Assembly (NCBI GenBank): GCA_025149285.1
Contig: CP102274.1
Span: 2,940,001-3,004,000 of the forward strand
Reading direction: 5' to 3'
Source of the DNA: Hungatella hathewayi
GTDB taxonomy: Bacteria > Bacillota > Clostridia > Lachnospirales > Lachnospiraceae
DNA length: 64,000 nt
Shown here: positions 55,879 to 64,000 of the stretch, piece after piece
Layout of the letters: the number at the start of each line of letters is the position of its first letter
Numbering within the stretch: position 1 is the stretch's first letter
The notes under the pieces: generated by a model
The model's input: the letters and a program-made list of their open reading frames with translations, nothing else
Databases searched by the model: none
What the model was told of the DNA's origin: nothing
Position numbers and translations under genes: made by a program

Positions 55879-56763
55879 ATGAGACAGAGTATTTTTAAGG
55901 GAAGCGCCGCCGCACTAGTCACTCCCATGAAGCCAGGCGGCGGCCTGGACTTTACAGCCTTAAGAAGGCTGACAGACAGAGTACTGGCCGGGAAGACCGA
56001 CGCAGTGGTGGTAAATGGCACAACCGGCGAGTCTGCGACGCTGAGCGACCGGGAAAAGCTTGCTGTGATCGAGGCTGTGATTGAGACCGTGGATGGGCGG
56101 GTCCCCGTCATTGCCGGTACCGGGAGCAACTGCACAAGACATGCCGTGGAGCTGTCGAAAGAAGCGCAGAGGCTGGGCGCGGACGCGCTTTTACAGGTGA
56201 CGCCTTATTACAATAAAGCAACCCAGGAAGGCCTGGTGCGCCATTTTACAGCAGTGGGGGACAGCGTGGATATCCCCATTCTTCTGTACAATGTTCCCAG
56301 CCGCACGGGGGTATCGATACAGCCGGAAACGTATCAGATTCTTTCCGGCCATCCCAATATCAGGGGGACCAAGGAGGCGGGCGGAGACTTATCGGCGCTT
56401 GCGAAGACCGCTGCTTTATGCGGGGATGGGTTTGATATTTATTCGGGCAGTGACGATCTGACTGTTCCGGTGATGGCGCTGGGAGGCAGGGGCGTGATAT
56501 CGGTACTGGCCAATCTCATGCCGTGGGAGATGCATGAGATGTGCCGTCTGTTTCTGGAGGGGAGAATAGAGGAGAGCAGAAACCTGCAGCTGAAGCTGAT
56601 GGAGGTTATGGAGGCCATGTTCTGGGAGGTGAATCCGATTCCTGTGAAAGCCGCGCTCTCTATTCTGGGAATCTGTGATGAGTTCTGCAGGCTTCCTCTG
56701 ACTCCGATGGAGACGGAAGAAAAAGAACGGCTGGCGGAGGTGCTGAAGAGCGTTTGTAATTAA
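55879..56763 (+). CDS. dapA: 4-hydroxy-tetrahydrodipicolinate synthase
   Basis: A 294-residue class I aldolase. Schiff-base Lys165 in IRGTKEAGGD, Tyr137 in LLYNVPSRTG with Arg142, and NGTTGES near residue 46 are all present. It condenses pyruvate with aspartate semialdehyde, the step feeding lysine, peptidoglycan and dipicolinate. Standing next to dpaAB, it may be the copy that serves spore formation; a housekeeping dapA could lie elsewhere. TTGACA at 55824-55829 is a good -35 box, but no well-spaced -10 box follows (TATAAA comes 21 bases later). Confidence 0.95.
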   Translation: MRQSIFKGSAAALVTPMKPGGGLDFTALRRLTDRVLAGKTDAVVVNGTTGESATLSDREKLAVIEAVIETVDGRVPVIAGTGSNCTRHAVELSKEAQRLGADALLQVTPYYNKATQEGLVRHFTAVGDSVDIPILLYNVPSRTGVSIQPETYQILSGHPNIRGTKEAGGDLSALAKTAALCGDGFDIYSGSDDLTVPVMALGGRGVISVLANLMPWEMHEMCRLFLEGRIEESRNLQLKLMEVMEAMFWEVNPIPVKAALSILGICDEFCRLPLTPMETEEKERLAEVLKSVCN

Positions 56764-56772
56764 ATAATATGG

Positions 56773-56818
56773 AAAGAAGGCAGAGAGTACTGTTTTATCA
56801 GTATTCTCTGCCTTCTTT
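56773..56818 (+). terminator. Terminator of dapA
   Basis: A 20-bp stem with one wobble pair (56773-56792 with 56799-56818) around TTTTAT; the 3' arm ends in CTTCTTT. Confidence 0.85.
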
Positions 56819-56940
56819 CGTATGCCAATCCATCTTCTGTGCCCTTTTTTATCAATTTAATAATGCAGTGCTACACAGAAGATAAATAAATGATAAATTG
56901 TATAAATACATAGTGATACATAGGTGCAATCGTTCTCATA

Positions 56941-57020
56941 TATAATACTTTAACAAATGATAAAACCGTGATAAAATAAAAATGCATTAATAATTACCAA
57001 TTATTTATCATGATAAATAA
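56941..57020 (+). promoter_or_regulatory. Control region of the sulfatase operon
   Basis: A consensus TATAAT -10 box (56941-56946) has no good -35 partner, so an activator may be needed. Downstream lies a perfect 20-bp palindrome (57001-57020) centred on ATCATGAT. The word TGATAAA recurs at 56891, 56958, 56970 and in the right half of the palindrome. The palindrome could be the operator of the LacI protein encoded at 63508, but it lacks the central CG typical of that family. Otherwise the 56764-57215 gap is AT-rich and holds no gene. Confidence 0.45.
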
Positions 57021-57215
57021 AAGAATATGTGAAAAAGTCGGAGAGTATGAAAAACTGGTGTTTCCAGGTTTGTGAAACATACTGTCTCTGTATTTTTGCA
57101 TGAAAAGTGTGAAAGGCATAATAAGATGATACACGTTTCACTGAATATGAGTGACCGGGTTTGCACGTAAACAGCCAAAAGATGGCTGTCGGGTGTACGA
57201 AAAGGAGGAAAAAAG

Positions 57216-58640
57216 ATGAAAAAGTGTTTATCAGTTTTACTGTCGGCGGTAATGGCAGCCTCTCTTCTGGGAGGATGCGGATCAGCGGATCAGAAACCGA
57301 CGTCACCGGCTGCCGCAGAATCCACTGCGGAAGGCAGTACAACGGCGGAAGCGGCACCAGCTCCGGAGAAGGCGGAGACGGCACCGGGTGAGAAAAAGCA
57401 GATTTCTCTGTGGTTCTGGAGCGCTCCGGCGGATCAGCAGGTTCTCTTAAAACAGATTATTGAGGACGACATCAATGCGGTTCAGGATGACTACGTATTA
57501 AACATTGAATTCCATGCGGGTAATGATCAGAACATTGCAACAGCGCTGGCAGCCAACAGCGGACCGGATATCGTCTTTACTTCAGGCCCCTCTTATGTGA
57601 CCAATTACGCTTCGGCCGGTAAGCTGGAAAATCTGGACCGGTACGCGGAGAAGTACGGCTGGAACGACCGGCTGCTGGAACCGATCTATAATCTGGGCAC
57701 TTACGAAGGATCGCTCTATGGCCTGTCGAACTCCCTGATGGTTATGGGCGTCTTCTATAATAAGAAAGTGCTCTCTGATAATGGCTGGGAAGTCCCGAAG
57801 ACCATCGAGGAGATGGAGACAATCATGAAGGCGGCCCAGGAGAAAGGTCTTTACGGAAGCGTAACGGGCAATAAGGGATGGAAGCCTGTCAATGCCAACT
57901 ATTCCAGCCTGTTTTTAAACCATATCGCGGGACCGGAAAAGGTGTATGAATGTCTGAAGGGCGAAGCGAAATGGAACAACCCCGATATGGTGGAGGCGCT
58001 GAATAAATCGGCAGAATGGTATCAGAACGGCTGGCTCGGCGGTGACAACTATACGGATCTGAACTTCGATGAGAGCGTCCAGCTTTTGTCCATGGGTATG
58101 GCGCCTTTCTTCGTCGGACCTTCCAATGTATTCCAGTGGGCACCAAAGTATTTCCGGGGTCTCACAGAAGACGATTTTGGATTCTTCCCGTTCCCGGCTA
58201 CCAATGATAGGGTGAAATATCCGACCTATACGCTGGGGGTTACCTCCTGCCTGTCGATCAACGCTTTTTCTCCTTACAAGGACGAGTGTGCGGAGATTCT
58301 GGATAAGATCATGACGAACGATTTTATGGTCAAGCTGACGAAGGATTGGCCCGGATACTGGGCAATCCCGCTGAAACAGTATGATATACCGGCAGATACC
58401 ATGACGGGGATCTCCGCGGTGTTCTGCGACGTTATGATCGATACCTTAAAAGCGATTGAGGAAGGAAATTACGGATATTATACGACCAGCTTCTGTCCGC
58501 CGGCCACGGATGTCGCGCTGCAGGATATCGATGGTGTGTGGCTTGGGACCATGAGCGCGGAGGAGGTTTTAGACAGAACGGATGCGGAATTTGAGAAGGA
58601 ACTTGCCAATGGCCTGGTAGTCCCGCTGCCAAAACGGTAG
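57216..58640 (+). CDS. Carbohydrate ABC transporter substrate-binding lipoprotein
   Basis: A 474-residue solute-binding lipoprotein: lipobox LGGC with Cys21, an Ala/Thr/Glu/Pro-rich linker (about 24-60), then KQISLWFWSAPADQQVLLKQIIEDDINAVQ. Aromatic residues are frequent in the mature part, as in binders of oligosaccharides. AAAGGAGG lies before the ATG. Two permeases and two sulfatases follow, so a sulfated glycan fragment is the likely ligand, though that is inference. Confidence 0.9.
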   Translation: MKKCLSVLLSAVMAASLLGGCGSADQKPTSPAAAESTAEGSTTAEAAPAPEKAETAPGEKKQISLWFWSAPADQQVLLKQIIEDDINAVQDDYVLNIEFHAGNDQNIATALAANSGPDIVFTSGPSYVTNYASAGKLENLDRYAEKYGWNDRLLEPIYNLGTYEGSLYGLSNSLMVMGVFYNKKVLSDNGWEVPKTIEEMETIMKAAQEKGLYGSVTGNKGWKPVNANYSSLFLNHIAGPEKVYECLKGEAKWNNPDMVEALNKSAEWYQNGWLGGDNYTDLNFDESVQLLSMGMAPFFVGPSNVFQWAPKYFRGLTEDDFGFFPFPATNDRVKYPTYTLGVTSCLSINAFSPYKDECAEILDKIMTNDFMVKLTKDWPGYWAIPLKQYDIPADTMTGISAVFCDVMIDTLKAIEEGNYGYYTTSFCPPATDVALQDIDGVWLGTMSAEEVLDRTDAEFEKELANGLVVPLPKR

Positions 58641-58670
58641 AACGGGCGGGCAAATCAGTTTAGGAGGAGA

Positions 58671-58703
58671 CAGAGCCGGACGGGTATTACATGTCCGGCT
58701 CTG
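58671..58703 (+). other. Intercistronic hairpin after the binding-protein gene
   Basis: CAGAGCCGGAC (58671-58681) pairs perfectly with GTCCGGCTCTG (58693-58703) around an 11-base loop; no T run follows. Same position as in the other two importer operons. Confidence 0.7.
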
Positions 58704-58721
58704 CTGCAAAGGAGGGTAAAA

Positions 58722-59579
58722 ATGAAACGCAGACGAGATTATCTATTGCTTCTCCCGGCTTTTGTGCTGAGCATGGCCGTTGTGTTTATTCCAGGTGTGA
58801 TGACGATATTTGCGTCATTCACGGACTGGAATGGCGTTTCCATGAATTTTCATTTCATAGGACTGCGGAATTTCTCCGAGCTTTTCGGTGATAAGATATT
58901 CTGGAGGGCAATCTATGACAATGTGAGATGGGTTGCGCTGTTTCTGACAATTCCTGTGGTGATCGGACTTTTGACATCCGTGCTTCTGCTGAACCGCAGA
59001 CACAAGGGACTGTACCAGATGCTGTTTTTATTCCCATATGTACTTGCGCCAGTGACCAATGTGGCCGTATGGCAGAACATTATTTACAATCCGATTTTCG
59101 GACTGGTGGGCTATTTAAACCGTCAGGGCTTTCATATTCCATCTCTGCTCAGTGATATGAAAACCGCTTTGTATGCGGTTGCTGCCACAGATATCTGGCA
59201 CTACTGGGGATTTTTAATGGTGGTCTACTTAGCCTCCTTAAGGCAGACGCCGGAGGATCAGGTGGAGGCGGCTCGGGTGGAAGGATGCAGCGGATGGCAG
59301 CTGTTTCGCTACGTCTATTTCCCCAATATGCTTCCAACCTTTAAGCTGATGATGATCATGTCTGTCATAAATTCTTTCCTGACGTATGACTATGTTTACC
59401 TGATGACATCGGGAGGTCCTGCGCACTCGACGGAGATGCTGAGTACCTATGCATATACGTTTGCATTTGCGTCTCTTCAGGTTGGAAAGGCGGCAGCTAT
59501 CGCTCTCTTCATGAGCTTTTTCGGGCTGATTGCCTCCTTTGTCTACATCCACCTGTCACAAAATGAGATTATGTCATAG
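58722..59579 (+). CDS. Sugar ABC transporter permease (MalF/UgpA type)
   Basis: A 285-residue six-helix permease; first helix LLLLPAFVLSMAVVFIPGVMTIF, EAA loop VEAARVEGCSGWQLFRYVYFPNM near residue 185. GGAGGG precedes the ATG. In the EAA motif the usual Asp-Gly is Glu-Gly, a tolerated variant. It pairs with the permease 26 bases downstream. Confidence 0.91.
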   Translation: MKRRRDYLLLLPAFVLSMAVVFIPGVMTIFASFTDWNGVSMNFHFIGLRNFSELFGDKIFWRAIYDNVRWVALFLTIPVVIGLLTSVLLLNRRHKGLYQMLFLFPYVLAPVTNVAVWQNIIYNPIFGLVGYLNRQGFHIPSLLSDMKTALYAVAATDIWHYWGFLMVVYLASLRQTPEDQVEAARVEGCSGWQLFRYVYFPNMLPTFKLMMIMSVINSFLTYDYVYLMTSGGPAHSTEMLSTYAYTFAFASLQVGKAAAIALFMSFFGLIASFVYIHLSQNEIMS

Positions 59580-59605
59580 AGGCCAAGTGCCGGAAAGGAG
59601 TTTAT

Positions 59606-60448
59606 ATGGCAGTAATGGGTAAGAAAAAGCGGATCGTCACGCTGGTTACGGTTCATGCGATCCTGATTCTGCTGGTGATCACGGCGCTGTTTCCAATTGC
59701 ACTCGTCGTGCTTAACAGCTTCAAGCCCCATGTGGCGATTGTTGCCAATCCGCTGTCCTGGCCGGAGAGCTTTACGCCGGTCAACTATACCAGCGCATGG
59801 AGCTATGCCAAGTTCGGCATCGGGTTTAAAAACAGTATCATTCTGGCGGCCTGTACGATAGTGATTGTGCTGTTTACCTCGACCCTGGGCGGCTATGTGC
59901 TCGCCACAAGAAGAGGAAAAGTGGTGAATCTGGCGCTTGTGTATTTCATGATTGTTATGACGATCCCGATTCAGCTGTTTTTATTTCCGCTTTATTATGT
60001 GATGTCCTATTTAAAACTCGTGGGTACGGTTGTGCCGATCAGCTTCATTCTTGCAGCCAGAAATATACCGCTGGCGCTGTTTCTGATGCGGACATTCTTT
60101 TTAAACGTTCCCAAAGAACTGGAGGAAGCCGCCAGAATTGACGGAGCCAATACGGGGCACGTATTGTGGTATGTTATGGCGCCCGTTGTGTCTCCCGGCC
60201 TTCTGACCGTCAGCGTAATCGTGGGCCTTAACGCATGGAATGAGTTCCTGATCACCTCGACCTTTCTTCAGGGTGAGAAAAATTTCACTGCAACGCTGAT
60301 GCTTCGCAGCATGTCAGGGCAGTTTGGATCGGACATCGGGATTATGATGGCCGGAGCCATGATCTTAATCGCGCCAGTCCTCATTTTCTTTATGATCACG
60401 CAGCGCTATTTCATCGACGGGCTGGTCTCCGGATCTGTCAAGGGATAA
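59606..60448 (+). CDS. Sugar ABC transporter permease (MalG/UgpE type)
   Basis: A 280-residue six-helix permease; EAA loop LEEAARIDGANTGHVLWYVMAPVVSP near residue 170 and C-terminus QRYFIDGLVSGSVKG. AAAGGAG lies 7 bases before the ATG. No ATPase gene follows; the next gene is a sulfatase. Confidence 0.91.
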   Translation: MAVMGKKKRIVTLVTVHAILILLVITALFPIALVVLNSFKPHVAIVANPLSWPESFTPVNYTSAWSYAKFGIGFKNSIILAACTIVIVLFTSTLGGYVLATRRGKVVNLALVYFMIVMTIPIQLFLFPLYYVMSYLKLVGTVVPISFILAARNIPLALFLMRTFFLNVPKELEEAARIDGANTGHVLWYVMAPVVSPGLLTVSVIVGLNAWNEFLITSTFLQGEKNFTATLMLRSMSGQFGSDIGIMMAGAMILIAPVLIFFMITQRYFIDGLVSGSVKG

Positions 60449-60469
60449 GTATAGAAAGGAACACTTTAA

Positions 60470-61990
60470 ATGAAAGCATTTTTAATTCTGATTGACAGTT
60501 TAAACCGTCATTTCCTTCCGTGCTATAATCCGGATACTAAGGTGACGGCAGAACACCTGACCAGATTTTCACAGGAAAATATTACCTTTGACTCCCATTA
60601 CGTGGCTTCCGCTCCCTGCATGCCTGCAAGACGGGATATCTTTACGGGGAGAATCAATTTTCTGGAGAGAAACTGGGGCGGTATGGAACCATTTGATGTT
60701 ACACTCATCAGTAAACTTCGGGAGCATGGGATTTTCACACATATTACAACGGACCATCCACATTATTTTGAGATCGGTGGGGAGAACTACTGCCAGATGT
60801 TTCATACGTGGAACTTTGAGCGGGGGCAGGAAGGGGATGTCTGGGTATCGAGAGTGAAGGGAAGCGATATTCCCCAGCCGCATTATGGAAAGGTCAATCG
60901 TCAGAATCAGTTAAACCGTCTGGCCTATACGAAGGAGGAGGAGTATCCGACACCGAGAACTTTTAGGTCTGCATGTAACTGGATTGACAGCAACCGCGAT
61001 GCGGATGATTACTTCATGATGGTCGAAGCTTTTGATCCTCATGAGCCTTTTGACTGTACGGAAAATTACAGGGAACTGTATCCCGATACGTATGATGGAC
61101 CGTATTTCGACTGGCCGTCATACAAGGCGCTTAATGAGGAGACTCCGGAGGCAATGGAACATTTGCGGAATGAGTATTCGGCAACGCTGACCATGATGGA
61201 CCACTGGTTTGGAACGTTTATCCAGAAGCTTAAGGATACGGGGATCTATGATGAATCCCTCATTGTGGTGACGTCGGATCACGGCCATATGCTGGGGGAA
61301 CACGGATTTGCGGCGAAAAATTTCATGCCTGCCTACCAGGAACTGGTTCATATTCCGCTGTTCGTTCATCTGCCCGGTTCTGCATATGCGGGCAAACGGA
61401 TCAGCAGTCTGACACAGAATATTGATCTGATGCCGACGTTTCTGGAGTATTTTAAGACAGAGACGCCGAAGACCGTACAGGGAAAGAGCCTGCTGCCAAT
61501 GATTCCGCATGATACGCCGGTTCGTGATAAGGCGGTCTATGGCTGGTTTGGCAAGGCGGTTAATGTGACGGACGGAACACATACCTATTTCCGTGCTCCG
61601 GTATCCGAAGATAATCAGCCGTGCTTTCTGTATGGTGCGATGCCGACCACATTTTTGAAGTATTGGGATATAAAACCAGGGGATTATGAGATGGGCACGT
61701 TTCTGCCGTATACGGATTACCCGGTCTATAAGGTCAGATACCGGGTGGAAGGCCATTATCCGGAATGTCCGGAAGGACTGGACTATGTGCGGGAGAATTT
61801 ACTGTTTGACATTCAGTCAGATCCATGTCAGAACAGACCGATAAAAGATAAGGCGCTGGAACTGGAAATGATTGAGAAGCTGCGCGCCGCACTTTTGGAA
61901 TATCAGGCGCCGCAGGAACAGCTGATACGTCTCGGAATAAAAGAAAACAGAGGTGAAACCGTTGAAGAAACCAAACGTTATCATGATTAA
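60470..61990 (+). CDS. Sulfatase (formylglycine-dependent, Cys type)
   Basis: A 506-residue alkaline-phosphatase-superfamily sulfatase without a signal peptide, so cytoplasmic. The modification motif C-x-P-x-R is CMPAR with Cys50, the residue turned into formylglycine. Metal ligands: Asp9 near the start (LILIDSLNR, where many relatives have Asp-Asp) and VVTSDHGHMLGEHG near residue 265. It should remove sulfate esters from imported glycans. Maturation needs an anaerobic sulfatase-maturating radical-SAM enzyme that is not encoded in the window. The 3' end overlaps the next gene by 29 bases. Confidence 0.9.
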   Translation: MKAFLILIDSLNRHFLPCYNPDTKVTAEHLTRFSQENITFDSHYVASAPCMPARRDIFTGRINFLERNWGGMEPFDVTLISKLREHGIFTHITTDHPHYFEIGGENYCQMFHTWNFERGQEGDVWVSRVKGSDIPQPHYGKVNRQNQLNRLAYTKEEEYPTPRTFRSACNWIDSNRDADDYFMMVEAFDPHEPFDCTENYRELYPDTYDGPYFDWPSYKALNEETPEAMEHLRNEYSATLTMMDHWFGTFIQKLKDTGIYDESLIVVTSDHGHMLGEHGFAAKNFMPAYQELVHIPLFVHLPGSAYAGKRISSLTQNIDLMPTFLEYFKTETPKTVQGKSLLPMIPHDTPVRDKAVYGWFGKAVNVTDGTHTYFRAPVSEDNQPCFLYGAMPTTFLKYWDIKPGDYEMGTFLPYTDYPVYKVRYRVEGHYPECPEGLDYVRENLLFDIQSDPCQNRPIKDKALELEMIEKLRAALLEYQAPQEQLIRLGIKENRGETVEETKRYHD

Positions 61991-63455
61991 CAGCGACCAT
62001 CAGGCACTGCATCAGTGGACATTCTATGAAAACAAGCCGTATCGGCCGTTTTTCGAACAATTTGTGGAGGAAGGAGCGGAATTTACACACGCCTGCTGTG
62101 CGGCGCCTCTGTGTGGGCCGTCGAGAAGAACGCTTCTCACAGGTCTGTATCCGCATGCACATAAACAGTATCACAATGAGACCAATCCGCCGTACAGCGA
62201 TGAAGTCTATCTGGATTCTCTGGCCGAAGCAGGGTATCGGAACTACTATTTTGGCAAATGGCATGCAGGGCCGGGGTGTGCGCTGGACCATCACTGCGAA
62301 GGATTGTCTCCGGAGGAGTATGGGAATCCATATGTCACAAAGGAATATAAAGACTATTTGAAAAAACGGAATCTTCCGGCGGCCGCTCACCGGATCGAAA
62401 GGGTCTTTTTCTGGGCGGATAAGAGCCAGCAGGCGTATCAGAAGGGCTCTCCGGATGAAGTGCCGAGAAATGGAGAACTCTTTAAACTGCAGGACCCCAG
62501 ACACTGCTGTGAAGCCGCTTACGGAATTACGGTGACTCCCAAGGAAACATTGGAATTTTTCTTCCTGTCAGAATTGGCATGTGAAAAACTGGAAGAACTG
62601 AGCGCAGATGGAGATGAGGCTCCATTTTCCCTGAGAGTGGATTTCTGGGGACCTCATCAGCCATACTTTCCAACTCAGGAGTATTATGATCTGTATAAGG
62701 ATGTCTCTTATCCGCCCTATGCCAGTTTCAGCAGCGGCCTCGATGGGAAACCGGAGGTTTATTTCACGGAGAAAAATGTACCGATCGGAAAAGACAACCG
62801 CATCGTTATTCCCAATGCTCTTGACTGGAAAGCATATGAAGAGATGCTCAAATGCTGTGCGGCGCAGATTACAATGATCGACGAGGCTGTCGGCAGAATA
62901 CTGGATAAGGTAAAGGAACTGGGAATGGAAGAAAATACGATCATTATCTGGACTGCCGACCATGGCGATGGTCTTGCCTGTCACGGAGGCCATTTCGACA
63001 AAGGGTCGTATTTATCCCAGGAGGTTTTAAGAGTTCCTTTAGGAATCAAGTGGAAAGGAACCATAGAGGCGGGAATGAAGATCGATGCTCCGGTCTGCAC
63101 GGTCGATGTGCCTGTGACAATTATGGATGCGGCCGGATTAACGTACAAAAACAGCGTGCACGGAGAAAGCCTGATTCCGATCTGCCAGGGAAAACGGAAG
63201 CCGGAGTACGCAGTGAGCGAAACGTATGGTCTTGGGTATGGGGAGTATGTGAAGGCAAGGGCAGTCACGGATGAAAATTACAAGCTGATTGCTACGCTGG
63301 GACAGACCTATGAACTGTATGATTTGAAGGCTGATCCGTATGAGCTGAAAAACCGGTATGACGATCCGGACTACCGTGCGGTCCAGGCAGAGATGACGAA
63401 GAAATTAAAAGAGTGGCAGAGAGAAACCGGCGACAATATTCCGTTTTTTCATTGA
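61962..63455 (+). CDS. Sulfatase (formylglycine-dependent, Cys type)
   Basis: A 497-residue sulfatase with the canonical CGPSR motif (Cys51 in AAPLCGPSRRTLLTG), metal-binding NSDHQ near residue 10, FGKWHAG near 95, and TADHGDGLACHGGHFDKGSY near 325. No signal peptide. The start is most likely the TTG at 61962, which follows GAGGTG (61950-61955) at good spacing and puts KKPNVIMIN at the N-terminus; the GTG at 61953 lies inside that ribosome binding site. It overlaps the first sulfatase gene by 29 bases. The two enzymes are quite different in sequence and so probably act on different sulfate positions. Confidence 0.9.
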   Translation: MKKPNVIMINSDHQALHQWTFYENKPYRPFFEQFVEEGAEFTHACCAAPLCGPSRRTLLTGLYPHAHKQYHNETNPPYSDEVYLDSLAEAGYRNYYFGKWHAGPGCALDHHCEGLSPEEYGNPYVTKEYKDYLKKRNLPAAAHRIERVFFWADKSQQAYQKGSPDEVPRNGELFKLQDPRHCCEAAYGITVTPKETLEFFFLSELACEKLEELSADGDEAPFSLRVDFWGPHQPYFPTQEYYDLYKDVSYPPYASFSSGLDGKPEVYFTEKNVPIGKDNRIVIPNALDWKAYEEMLKCCAAQITMIDEAVGRILDKVKELGMEENTIIIWTADHGDGLACHGGHFDKGSYLSQEVLRVPLGIKWKGTIEAGMKIDAPVCTVDVPVTIMDAAGLTYKNSVHGESLIPICQGKRKPEYAVSETYGLGYGEYVKARAVTDENYKLIATLGQTYELYDLKADPYELKNRYDDPDYRAVQAEMTKKLKEWQRETGDNIPFFH

Positions 63456-63507
63456 GACAGATTACCATCGAACGGAGGTTAGGGGTATCATACAGAGAGG
63501 AGAAGGT

Positions 63508-64000
63508 ATGACATTAAAAGAAATTGCACAGGAGACCGGACTGTCTGTTTCGACAGTATCCAGGATTATCAATAAAGAAAACTACAAGTGCACCTCACGG
63601 GAAGCGGAAGCCAGAGTGTGGGAGATTGTACGGAACTCAGGCTATACCCCTAACCTGATGGCAAAAGAGTTAAAAAAGAACGGGTCAAAAAGACCAATGA
63701 GCCGCAATATCTCCTGCCTTTTTGCCAGAACGGAAAATTCTGTGGCAGAACAGTTTTTTTCTCCGATAGCACAGGCGGTAGAACAGGAAGCCCTTGTTCA
63801 GGGCTGTCCCCTCGGCTATTCTTTTTCCATGCTGCATATTTCAGAAATACAGAATGAGAGGATCAGCCAGCTGGAAAAGGATGGGATCGTTGTGCTGGGA
63901 AAACCGGGAAGCGATCTGGACCGGCTTTTGCGGGATAAATTCAAGAATGTGGTGGTGGTTGGAATTGATGTGAATGAGGTCCCGTTTGACCGGGTCCGGT
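63508..64000 (+). CDS. LacI family regulator, cut by window edge
   Basis: 164 codons are visible. The helix-turn-helix LKEIAQETGLSVSTVSRIINKENY (residues about 3-26) is a standard LacI-type domain, followed by the start of a sugar-sensing domain. GAGAGGAGAAGG precedes ATG 63508. It follows the sulfatase operon by about 50 bases and probably controls it. The frame is open to the last base, so it continues to the right. Confidence 0.9.
   Translation, partial: MTLKEIAQETGLSVSTVSRIINKENYKCTSREAEARVWEIVRNSGYTPNLMAKELKKNGSKRPMSRNISCLFARTENSVAEQFFSPIAQAVEQEALVQGCPLGYSFSMLHISEIQNERISQLEKDGIVVLGKPGSDLDRLLRDKFKNVVVVGIDVNEVPFDRVR

Overview
The window reads as a piece of chromosome from a sporulating, strictly anaerobic gut Firmicute, most likely a Lachnospiraceae (Clostridium cluster XIVa) species. 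The evidence is a bacterial 23S rRNA, dipicolinate synthase genes (endospore former), many carbohydrate ABC importers without their own ATPase, YesMN-type two-component pairs, consistent AGGAGG ribosome binding sites, and enzymes for host glycans. No phage, plasmid, IS element, CRISPR array or tRNA was seen.

Layout. 1-2400: 3' part of a 23S rRNA gene closed by a terminator, with no 5S or tRNA behind it. 2870-15036: a mannoside-type operon (DUF1861 protein, ABC importer, GH130, LacI regulator, GH13 glucosidase, GH2 beta-mannosidase, phosphoglucomutase/phosphomannomutase). 15145-15558: a DUF3788 protein. 15904-18345: a tyrosine recombinase, a 276-bp element bounded by 29-bp inverted repeats, and an EAL-domain c-di-GMP phosphodiesterase. 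18209-22700: an AraC regulator, a metal-binding HMA protein plus P-type metal ATPase behind a CzrA-like operator, and an esterase. 22928-28659: a hybrid histidine kinase, a VOC protein and a BlaI/BlaR1-like pair behind a large perfect dyad. 28862-42672: a YesMN pair followed by a host-glycan operon (ABC importer, MFS, PHP protein, GH112 phosphorylase, GH88, GH29). 42893-49097: a homocysteine methyltransferase-like protein behind a possible attenuator, a 1281-residue GGDEF/kinase/receiver protein, and an MFS transporter. 49143-54180: an AraC regulator divergent from fucI, a FGGY sugar kinase and fucA; fucA carries an in-frame amber codon at codon 21. 54277-56763: dpaB and dpaA divergent from dapA. 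57216-64000: a third ABC importer with two sulfatases and a LacI regulator cut by the window edge.

How it fits together. GH112, GH29, GH88, two sulfatases and the fucose pathway point to foraging on mucin, glycosaminoglycan or milk-type glycans; the first cluster points to mannosides (N-glycan, yeast or plant mannan). Energy for the three importers must come from an ATPase encoded elsewhere.

The strongest candidate for something new is the DNA switch at 16741-17016. A good sigma-A promoter inside it faces away from the phosphodiesterase gene in the sequenced orientation, so the gene should be OFF; inversion by the adjacent recombinase would turn it ON. The same window encodes a GGDEF protein, so c-di-GMP may be controlled by phase variation here. 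All functional statements rest on reading motifs by eye; no database search was run.
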